Source: Bacteroidales bacterium
Lineage (GTDB): Bacteria > Bacteroidota > Bacteroidia > Bacteroidales > WCHB1-69
Reading direction: 5' to 3'
Assembly (NCBI GenBank): GCA_028684405.1
Contig: JAQUGA010000001.1
Location: 5,569 to 69,568, forward strand
DNA: 64,000 bases
Positions within the stretch are counted from its first letter, which is position 1, and the number at the start of each line of letters is the position of its first letter. Both the position numbers and the translations under genes were made by a program. Under the pieces are notes generated by a model. That model worked only from the letters and a program-made list of their open reading frames with translations. It was not told where the DNA came from and ran no database searches. Positions 15,869 through 27,800 of the stretch are shown piece after piece.

Positions 15869-18800
15869 TTAGTTAACCACAACTCTTCCAACCACTGTTT
15901 GGTTTTCAGAAATAATGCGTATTGAATAAATGCCTTTCGCTATTTTGCCAAGATCAAGTGTGTGCAATGATACACCTTTCACTTCTTCTCTGCTAATAAG
16001 CTGACCATTCATTCCTATAAGTTCAATAACAGCTTGGTCAATAGTATTTCCAAAATTGATATTGAGGTTTCCTTTTGTAGGATTTGGATAGATGTTCATG
16101 CTTGACAAAGGACCTATTTCTGACACTCCTGAACAGATTTCATACGTAATAACGATGGAACCTGTATTTTGACAAGTATTAGCATCCGTAACGGTAACAG
16201 AAACTGTTGTGACACCCAAAGGTAATAAGGTGTTGTTAACAATTGGTGTTTGACCTGTCAAACCAGGAACTGACCATGCGTATGTTGATCCAACATTTCC
16301 AGCATCTAACTGAAGAGTTTCATTTAAGTTGAAACACAATGTGGCGTTTGGACCTAAGTTTACAACTGGTAATGAATTCACTACTACATCCACAGAAGCT
16401 GTATTTGAACAGCCATTTGCATCAGTAACCACTACTGAATAGGTATCTGCCGCTATTACATTAATGGTTTGTGTTGTAGCATTAGTGTTCCATAAGAATG
16501 TAGATCCTGTGTTTCCAGCGTCCAGTGTTAAGGTTGAACCTAGACAAACTCCAGCATTAGTAGGAATATTGATTACAGGCAATGAATTCACTGTAAGAAC
16601 ATAATTATCTGTTGCTGTACATCCGTTTGCATTTGTAACCGTTACTGAATATGTACCTTCCGCACTAACAGTAAGTGTTTGATTGGTGCTATTGTCAGAC
16701 CACAAGTAAGAAGTATGAACTCCAGCATCTAAGATTCTAGTTTCACCAGCACAAATTGCTTCGGACAATCCTAAATCAACAATAGGAGCCGCATTTACAA
16801 CGATAACAGCACTTCCTGTTCCAACATTAGAACAACCATTTGCATCCGTAACCGTCGAAACAGTATAGGTTGTATTCGTGATTGGATGAACGGTGAATTC
16901 TACAGATGAAGTATTGATTCCATTATGGTTTACACTGTTATTACCATCAAAAACTACAACATTCCAAGGAGCAACACCTGTAAGGTTAACAGCGAGAGTG
17001 CCTGATTGACCTTCACAAATAGAAGCTGTACCTGAGATAACAGCAGTTGGAATTGGAATAAGCGTAACCGTAACAAAATCTGTAGCTGTAGAAAGACAAG
17101 TATTGGTAACTACAACATGATACGTTCCTGCAGCAGTTGCAGAGAAAGTTTGTGAAGTACCAAGTACGATTGTTGGATTTGCAGCTTCAAACCAGCTATA
17201 TGTTCCACCAATTGTGTAACCTGCATCTAGAAGTGCAGCAGAGCCTGTGCAAAGATTGATGTTTGCGCCAAGTTCAACAGTCACAACAGGACTAAACAGA
17301 ACGGTGATTGAATCTGTATTTTGACACATCGTAATTGGGTCGGTAACCACAACACTGTATGTACCTGCAGTAGAAACAGTTATCGATTGATTTGTACTGC
17401 TGTTATTCCAAAGATAAGTCAGTCCAGCAGGAGCTGTAACAACAATTGGGTTGCCATCACATACAAGTACATCGAGTCCTAAATCAACAACTGGAATATC
17501 GATGAACGTAATATTAACAGAACCGCTGTTAGAACAACCATTTACATCGGTAACCGTAACTGCCACATTGGTTAATCCAGAACCTAAGTCTGCATGATCT
17601 AAAGAAACAATTTGAGTTGTATCACCTGTTGACCACGCATAGCTATCAAAAGTACCAGCATTAAGGACGATTGCTTCGTTCGCACATTTTATTTGCGCTG
17701 CTCCAAGGTTGACAACAGGTAGTGCATTGATGGTTAAAGTAGCCATTGCAGTATCACTTAAACCAAAAATATTGGTAGCAATTACATAATAATTACCGGC
17801 AGTCGTAACATTTAGTTGGTTTGTTGTTTCTGTTAAAGGATTGGACAATGAACCTTGGAACCATTGGTAGGTATAATCATCCCCATCTGTAGCAATAAAA
17901 GTATGGGTTTGACCCGCACAAATCATGGCGTTAGCAATATTAACACTGATTGGATCAGCCATCTTAATTTCTACGTTATCAAAATCAACGTAATAATCAC
18001 CAGCACCCCATTTTACTATAAATCCAGCAAAAACATCTGTTCCATTAAAGAATGGATCAATTGGAAGAACAACTTTCTTCATTGCACCGGAAGGAGTGTG
18101 GTTTGTAGAGGTAATAGAATGCACTAAATAAGCATTGTCACAAGTTCTCATAATTACTTTTATGGAATCGTTGATGGTAATGTTGGTTGCAGGATATGGA
18201 GTACTATAATCCACAATTCTGTAATCAAATACTAAAAAGGATCCAGGAGTAATTGGTCCCACTTTAGGAGAGTACGCATTGGCCGTAACACCGCTTGACC
18301 ATAGATTTTTGTAGATTGCTTTTGAAGTTAAACCATGACCCGTTCCCCAACTCATTGCTGTTCCAGAAGCGGTCCAGTCTAGAGTTAAACTATCAAAACT
18401 TTCAAAGTAAGGAAGTGGTTTTGGGAAAGAGGTAGTTCTTTCTATCCTCATTGTATCATTGTTACGATCACCATCGTTTGAAAGATTGGTGAATGCAGTA
18501 AGCTTATATACACCAGATTCGGTAGTATTGATTATTGCAGCATTAACAACTGTAGATTGACCCACCAAAAGACTTGGGATAATAGATGGATACGTATTTG
18601 ATCCGTTTGGTCCTACCACAACAAGTGTTAATGGCAAATCAGTAACATCTGTTAACCCTGAGTTTGAAACAGTTACTTTAACGGTGTCATTGACCAATCC
18701 ACAAGCAGAGCTAACAGGTCCTTGAATTGCTGATACAGCAACATCAGCAGCTAACATCAATCTTACTTTGAGTTCATCAATGCCGATATCTGTTGCACCA

Positions 18801-21800
18801 TAATCAGAAGTTGCTTTAAATCGTACAACAACTTGGGAGTTTGTATTATTACCTAAGTTAATTGATTTTTTAGTCCAAGATGATTGAACCTTATAACCAG
18901 CCAACTTGTCGAAATTCGCTCCATTGTCATATGAAATTAAAGCTTCAAGACTATCGTTTCCAGACGTATTAATATAATAGAACGATAGTTCTTTAGTTCC
19001 TGGAGTTGAAAAATCTAAATAGTGATCCATCAAGCCAATGGTGCCGCTGCTAGCGTATCCACTATGGAAACGAGCTGAATGAAGAGTGCCATTAGCACCT
19101 GTAGGGGTATATCCATAAGAAGTTGGGCTAGACCAAACAGCTGATAAGCCGTCATCGTCTCTTCTCCAAGAGTTGTTTCCAGTAGCTGGAGTGTTGTTTG
19201 AGTAGAAGGATGGAATGTCGCGCGTTGAAGATCCGTTTATCCAAGTTCCATCAAAACTTTCCGCATACGGAATTGGAGCAAAACCTTTTACAGCCAAAAC
19301 GTACGTAAATGTATCATTTGCGGTGATTTGATCTGCATTACCATTTATTAGTCCGGTCCATACTTTAATGGTATTAGAACCCATTTGAGTAAAGCTAAAA
19401 TTCCCAATAAGAATTTGGGTTTCGGAAGCGTTTTGAACCAATGGTGTCGCTGGTGTGTGTGTGTAAGGAGTTTGTAACACGCCATTTACAGACCAATTGA
19501 TGACCACTTGATTCATCGTTTCAACTCCTAAATTTTTCACAGCCACTTTCACGTCTTGAGTGCCAGCGAAAATAGAAGAAGCAGGAGCATTCACTGCGAT
19601 TGCTTGTGCATCATAGTTAGGAATCACAAAAATAGTTCTAACGAGAGTGTCATTATTATGGTTTGCATCGGCATTACCATTTACATCACCTGTCCAAAAT
19701 TTTAATGTATTTGAACCCGCAATGTTAAAAGTATAGTTTCCAAGTGTAACATTTTCTGTTGCATTGGTAACAAGTCCAGTATTGCTGAACACAAAAGGAG
19801 TTTGTATTGTTCCGTTTACCGACCAATTTACACTAGTACTCGTGATATTGGCTACACCAAAGTTCTTAACATCAACAGATACAGCTGAACTTCCAAGGGA
19901 TGTGTTTAAGGCAGGTGAGGTCATCGCAACAACTCCAGCATCATACATTGGCATCTCATAAATGCAAATTGAATCAATTGTCAAACTCAATTGGTTAGCA
20001 ATAGAGTAGCAATTAAAACCAAATACATAATTTCCATTTGCCGTACATTCAAAAGGAACAACACGTTTAATAAATGAAGAGTTTTTTAATGTGTCATTGC
20101 TCCAAAGAACGGTTGTTTGGCTTGCTATGGTTTTATCTGAGCCAACGGTAAGCTTTAATTTTTCTGAATAAGAGGTGCTTCCAGCTTTTTGATAAAATTG
20201 GATAATGTATTTTTTCCCATTTTCAAGTGAAAAATAGGGAGTAAGCGCCCAAGCGTTGGAAGCTAAAGTAGAGGAATATGAGCACTTCATACTCCCTGGA
20301 CTTCCCGTAACACCACCAGTTGTAGAGTGGGTCCAATGGTTTCCTGAACCTACACCTTTGTCAAGTAGCCAATAAGCTGGAGGGAAAGTAGTTGCTTCAA
20401 AATCCTGAACATATGGAACTGATTGAACTACATCTACAGAAACAGTATAAACTTTAGTAGTACCGTTTTGAGCCGTAACAGTGTATGTTTTTGGAGTCGT
20501 AAAGTTTTGAGCGATTCCAGAAGCAGGAGAAACTGTAGCTTCTGGAGAAACAGTGATGGTAGGAACAAGAGCTGTTATATCCGTTCCAGCAGGAAGGAAC
20601 AATGTGATTTTGTTTCCAGCAATAACTCCAGTTACAGCAGGAGTAGTTAGGTTAAAAGTAAGGATATCCTTTTCGGCATTTGGAAGTACCGTAACATTAA
20701 CGGTCCAGTCTTGCGTGATGGCTGTATTTTCAGCAGTAACAGTATAAATTACTGGGCTGCTGAAATTGTTTGCCACACCTGATGCAGGATTAATCGTTGC
20801 ATTGGTTGAAAGAGTAATTGTTGGGACCAATGCTGTTAAATTTGTTCCATAAGGCACCGTAAGGGCCACCGTATGAGTTGTTGCATTTACAACACCCACA
20901 ACTGCTGGAGTTAATCCATTAAATTTGAAAGTTAAAATGTCAGTTTGATCATTTACAACAATTGCCACAGCAACCGAAGCTGTATTAGAACAACCCGATA
21001 CGTTTGTACCAGTAACGGTATAGGTTGCTGTAGAAGTCGGATTAAATGCAACACCATTAACCACAGAATGACTCCATTCGTAAGTTGAAGCTCCACTACC
21101 TGTAAGCGTAACAGATTGTCCTGCAAAAATACTTGTAGAAGATGCATTTGCAACGACAATTGGAAGTGGTTTAACAACTACTTGAATGGAAGCTGTATTT
21201 GTACATGAATTTACATCTGTTCCAGTTACAATATAGGTTGATGTTGCCGTTGGGACAAATTCAACTCCATTTACCACGCTGTTGTTCCATAGATAGGAGA
21301 CAGCACCGGCACCAGACAATGTGACTCCCTGTCCCGCACAAACGGATACAGAAGAGGCATTAATTGTTACCGTAGCAGGAGTGTATATTGCCACCTCTAT
21401 GGTTGCTGTATTAGAGCAATTATTGGCATCTGTTCCTGTAACTGTATAAGTTTTTGTTACAGTAGGAGTAAATGCTACATTATTAACAACGGCGTTGTTC
21501 CAAGTGTAGTTAACAGCACCAGTTCCATTAAGGGTTACGGGGCTATTAGGACAAATACCCGTTGCAGAAGCTGTTGCTCCAACCGTTGGCAAATCTAATA
21601 ATGTCACCGTAACGTTTGCAGTGTTTACACATCCGTTCACATCGGTTCCCGTTACTGAATATGTAGCAGAGGCTGATGGCACAAATGCCACACCATTAAC
21701 TACACCATGAGACCAAACATAGCTTACTGCATTTTGACCTGTTAAAGTTACTGGACTTCCTGTACATACGCTATTTGAAGATGCAATGGCCAAAACATTT

Positions 21801-24800
21801 GGTAATGTATTCACCACTACTTGAACCGTTGCTGTCTTTTGACATCCGAAACCATCCGTACCAGTAACTGTATAAGTTGCCGTTGCAGAAGGAACAAAAG
21901 GAACACCATTTAGAACGGTTCCGCTCCAAACATATGTACTTGCACCTAAGCCTGTTAAAGTCACAGCATCTGTTGGACATATTGACAAGTCGCTGGCTTG
22001 AGCTACAACATTTGGAAGGGCATGAACAGTAGTAATAACACTGTTGGATTGAGCGATGCAGCCAAGTTCATTACCAATTACATAAACTTCAGCGCCATTG
22101 GTTAAAGAACTTGTTGTGTATGATGTTGTAATTCCTTGAGAAACACCGTTTACGAAAAATTCGTACGTTCCAGTTGTTAATCCTGAAGGCGTAAATGTTA
22201 CAGACTCACCTGCACAAATGGTATTGTCGGCATCACTACTTGTAAGAGCAACTGTGAAGCCAGCAGGATCCGATAGCGTTTTCGACAATACTTGGTCGCA
22301 GCCATTTTCAGAAACAGTAACTGAGTAATTCCCAGCAAGCAATCCTGTTGCAATTGAGGTTGTTTGAACAGGTGTTGTTGACCAATTATATGAATAATTT
22401 ACATTATTCGTTACAGAGATACTTCCATCCGCTAATCCACAGCCCGTAGGGTCAATTGAAGCAATTACGGCAGCAGTAGGCAATTGGATTACTGTGATTG
22501 TAACAGTTTGATTAATTGCTACAGTACAGCCATTGTTATCTGTCAAAGTCAAGAAGTTGTAATTATCAGTTAGTGAGGGAGTTAATTCAATTGTGTAATT
22601 GTCAGCAATTGCATTAATGGGTATTATGTTAGTGTTTAAATCATTATTAACGGTAATATTAAACAAGCTAGCACCTGTAAAATTAAATTTGATTTGTGCT
22701 GTTTCTCCATTACAAATTGGATTGTTTCCTATAACTGTTGCAAATCCTGTTGGCAGCTCATGAATTGTGAGCGTAACAGTTGTAGCAGAGCTTTCACAAC
22801 CGTTTTCTGTTTGAGTTACATAATATGTATAGGTGCCTGCAGCTGTGTTTCCAGTTGTAAACGGAGTGCCAGTGTATACTAAAGTTGATAGACTTGCGTC
22901 GCTGTACCATTTAATCGTTCCTGTTCCTGTAGCTGTTAAATCAGGAATTACAGTTCCAAAACAAGCTGATTTACTAACTGCTAATGGAGCCGTTGGTGTT
23001 GCATTAATTGTCAATGTTGCAATGGCAGAAGGGCTTTCACAAGCATTTTCTGTTTGAGTTACATAATAAGTATAAACACCAGCAACAGTTTCACCAGTAG
23101 CGAAAGTTTCACCAGTTGCTTCAAGGCTTAATAATGCAGCATCACTGTACCATTTAATTTCACCTGTACCAATCGCTGTTAAGTCAGGAATGATATTTTC
23201 TGTACAAACTATTTGATTGTTGGCAATAGGTGCAGCTGGAATAGGATTAATTGCAAGTACCACTGAGGTTGCAGGGCCTTCGCAATCAACATCCGAAAGA
23301 GTTACATAATAAGTATACGTACCTACTGCTGTTTTACCTGTAGCAAATGTTGCTCCAGTATATAAAAGAGTACTAAGACTTGCATCACTGTACCATTTAA
23401 TAGTACCTGTACCGCTTGCTGTTAAATCAGGGGTTGCTGTTCCAAAACAAATGGTCTGATTACTAGCTGTAGGAGCTAAAGGAGCTTCTATTATAGTAAC
23501 GGTAACCAATGTGCGACTTGCGCTTGGGCAGCCATTTGTACTATTTTCAGCATAAAACTCATAAGAATCTGGAGTGTTCGTATTTGGTAATAGGGTTGTT
23601 CCTACAGTTTGTAGTGGAGAATTACTTCCAACTAAGTTTCCACCAGTTGCAGCATCGTACCATGAAATAGTGGCAGGAGCTAAAGAATAATTGATGGTTA
23701 GGGTGGCTACACCTGCACCTATTGGGAAAGTAGCATCTGCACCCGTTTCATCGCTATAGCTATCCCAGTAGAGTAGATTTACGAGTCCACCAGCATTATT
23801 GATAGCAACTGCAGGAATTGTCCTTATATAATCAAATACTCCTGAAGAATTAAGAGCTCCTGTGCCAGAGGCTGCATCATTAACAACAGCACCTGAGAAT
23901 CCTAATTTGACATCAGAACGCCAAGAGGTTCCATTCGCACTAATTCCAGGATAGGAGAATGAAGCAGAAGTTATGGTTGCACCAGCAGGTATTGCAGGAA
24001 TAGTGGCTGATGCGACTATGTTTCCAGGTGCAGAATTTGTTTCAACTGGTTGTGTCAGCACATCAAATTGAACTGTGATTGTTTGTGGACCCGATATAGT
24101 TGAAATTGGAATAGAAGTAGATCCCTGACAAGCAATAACTAAATTTGTGCTTACCACAGGAATCGGATTAACAGGCTGAATTGTAACCGTAGATGTTGCC
24201 GTATTTACGCAAAGGGAAACCAAATCGTTTGCAGTACAAGTATAATTCGTAGTTGATGGAGTTGCTGACTTCACATATAGAGTTGTTGCACTTGCTAGGG
24301 CTACATATGGAGTAGTACAAGCAATGTCTGTAAATAAATTGGTTACAGGACTCCATGTATAAGTATCAAAATTAGACACATCTGAAGTAACTGCTAAAAC
24401 TCCAACTGCCTCATTACAAAGTGATTGACTTTCCGTAATGGTTAAAGCTGGAGCTGGAGTTACGGTTGCCGTAACGGCCACGCGTGCACCTGAGCAAGTA
24501 CCAATACCATCAAAAATCATTTTTGGGCGCGCACTCAGTGTTCCTGTTCCAGTTGCTGTTCCACATACTACAGAAGCCGTTTTGTTATCTGCATTAAAGT
24601 AAGAATTTGAAGCAAAACTAGTAACATCAAATTTAGCAGTAGCAGTGTTAGCACTTGAACCACTATTGTTATTACTCCAACACGTTTGTATTATAATGTT
24701 AGAAACACCATCCCATGCAAATGGAGTCGAAAATGTATATGTATTAATTCCAACAGTTGGCGTAACGCTTGCTGCTGAATAAACACTACTTGAAATAGGT

Positions 24801-27800
24801 TGGAATGTGGTTGTCAATGCTTCTGAAGTAGTTGCACCAATGCCACAATTAAATGAATTAAATGCTAATCCAGTCGCTGCTACTATATCAAAAGATACTG
24901 AATTTATAAAACCTGCCGAATTTCCAGCAGCAATTAGTTCAGAAGCTTTTACTAAATATTGAGCTTTAAATCCACCATAATAATGGCAGAAAGGAGTTTT
25001 GTAGTCATTATTAAGAGAAGTAGAAGCACCAGCACCAATTGTAATATCCTGAGGGCTAGAGACTCCTGCTGCAACATAAAAATTCGTAGTTGTCGAAATG
25101 CTTGGGGTAACAAATGGAGATCCCGATCCTAAAGGAGCACCGCCCGTTTCAGTAGCATACCATGCTAGTGATTCTGCTCCTGTGGTAGCTTCCAAAGAGA
25201 CTGTACCGGTTCCACAACGAGTAGCAGGTGTTGTACTAGTAACAGAAGGATTGTTAACAGTAATCGTTACAACATTTGTTTCAGAACAAACAGTTGCACC
25301 ATTTCTCATTATCATTTTAAAATATGAAGTGTTACTAATATCAGGTGTTGTAAGGCTGATGTTCGTTTGTCCAGAAATATCTGAAAAAGTTACATTGTCA
25401 GATGAAGATTGCCATTGGAAAGTAGCGATACCAAAACCTGTAGAAGGATTTGCTGTTATTAAAGAAGTTCCGCTTACACATAAAACATCAGGAGTTGCGG
25501 TAATAACAGGTGCTTCAGGAAGAACCGTTACCGTTGAAGTTGCAGTATTTGCGCAAAGAGAAACTGAATTATTTGCCGTACAGGTATAGATGGTTACTCC
25601 TGGCGTTGCAGACTTCACGTATACGGTAGAAGCATTTGCTGCTGCTGCGTAAGGAGTAGTGCATGAAATGTCAGTAAATAAATTTGTTTGAGGAGTCCAT
25701 GTATATGTGTCAAAATCTGACAAGGTAGAAGTCACTGTTAAAGTTCCAACTGCATCATTACAAAGTGTTTGATTTTCTGTAATGGCAAAAGCTGGAGGAG
25801 TAGTAACAGTGGCTGTCACAGCAACGCGTGGGCTTGAGCAACTGCCAGTAACCTTCCAATTATAAAACCAGCTATAATAAGTTGTACTTGCTATTGAACC
25901 ATTCCAATTGGAGATGATAGAAATATCACCGTTAATAATTGGATAAGTGAAATCGACATTCTCCTGTATCAATTTATTTGCAGAAACCACTCCTGATAAT
26001 GCCACTAAACGATAACCTATTCCAGCTGGAATATTGAAATTCAAGGTAATCGTTTGAGCTGTTGAACCTGTTCCACTAATTGGCATAAATACAACATCAC
26101 TTGTTCCAACAACTTGGTTTCCTGCATTGTCAAGCAAACGGATGGTTATATTTGCAGGGGCTGTATTTACAGGATAAACATCTACTGTTTTTAGCAATAT
26201 ACTTGAGCTTGCATTAAATACAAGACCGTAATTAGCCCAAAAATCACTTCTTAAAGAAGTAGGAGCAAGTCTCCCTGCATCGACTTCGGCAGGAGCTTCA
26301 GCTCCTACATAGAAATCAGTAGTTGTCGAAATGATTGGAGTCATAAAAGGAGATCCTGTACCAAGAGAAACACCACCCGTAGAGGCAGCATACCACGCAA
26401 GTGTTCCCGAGCCTGTAGTTGCTGCCAAAGAAACATTACCCGTTCCGCAACGAGTACCTGGTGTTGTTCCAGTAACTGTATTTGCAAATGCAAGTCCTAT
26501 AGGAGTTGAAATTGCTGTTGCTGGACCATTTTGACAAGTAACAACACATTGATAAAAAGCTTCGGTTGTAGCAATTGTGCTGTATGTTGCAGTTGTTGCA
26601 CCAACAATGTCTGAATATGCAGCAACACCATCAGGGGATGTTTGCCACTGATAGTTTACACCCGTTCCTGGAGTTGCATTTTGCATAGACAATGTTATAC
26701 TTTGCCCGTAACACATTGATGCACTTGAAGAAAGTGTATTACCAGGTACAGGAACTGTACAAGTATAAGAAGGAATTCCTTCAAATTCATCAGCACCTAC
26801 ATCCGTTGTGGAACCTGTTCCTGTATATCCATCTTCGCCCCAGCGAATAGTTCCCTCAGCATCTGTCGTAATTGCTGGAGAAGTAATTCTTTCGCCACCG
26901 CTTTCACATTTTGTAGAAACAGTCGTTTGCAAACGCAAATCATAAGGCATTGTAGTTACATTTACAAAAGGAGGCATCTCCTCAAATGATAAATTATCTT
27001 TCGTTCCACCCACAAGTGCTTGATAAGGACTCATCAAATAAGAAGCAGTTCCATCATAAAAAATGACATTATTTGCTCCTGGAGTTCCAGCATAAAAACA
27101 ATTGTTGTTTCCAGAATATGTAGTTAATGTTGTTGAACTCCTTCTGAAAGCAGAGGTATATCCAGTTGCTCCCGCTGGCGTAGAAGTATTTACAATAATA
27201 TTGTTTTTCATATTTACAGCAGGAGTTGTGCTTGTATAAATCCCTGCGGATCCAAACAATGCACCCACACTGTTTGCATTTAGATAAATCGTATTGTAAT
27301 ATAAATTTGCAGCTCCAGAAGATGCATAAATACCTGCCAAAGGAATGGCTGCATTTGCATTTGGTGTTTGCAGGTCTGTAATAGCGTTATTATAAACATT
27401 GTTTGTTGTTCCTCCTGAAAGATAAATTCCATACAAAGAAGGATTTGAGCTGGTCGTAAGAATAGACGAAATCACATTGTTGAAAATGTTATTTGTTGTG
27501 CCTCCACTTGCCTGAATTCCATAGAAGGAACCACTTGTTCCACCAATGCTTGTAAATCCATAGATTGCATTATGGCTTACCTTATTTATGGTTCCAGTTG
27601 ATATTTTAATTCCATACATTGTGCCTGCGGCTCCAGTCGTAGAAAAATTGAAGATTTGGTTTGCTGTAAATGTTTTTGCAGCAGAACTCCCATAATCTAA
27701 AGCTCCATAAATAGAACCATTACCATTTACTGTCAAATTCTTGATAACGTTATTTGAAACTGTTATCGTCAAAGCTGAAGAATTACTATAAAAACCATAG

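Noticed and set aside
20948..23476. Possible CRISPR or tandem DNA repeat array
   Set aside because: Periodicity is about 213 and 237 bp with diverged DNA but conserved protein motifs; it is a protein domain array, not direct repeats with spacers.
25098..25589. 163-codon rightward frame inside the giant gene
   Set aside because: Antisense shadow of Ig-like repeats; another frame at 26331-26534 starts with a similar translation because the repeat is duplicated, not because a gene is.
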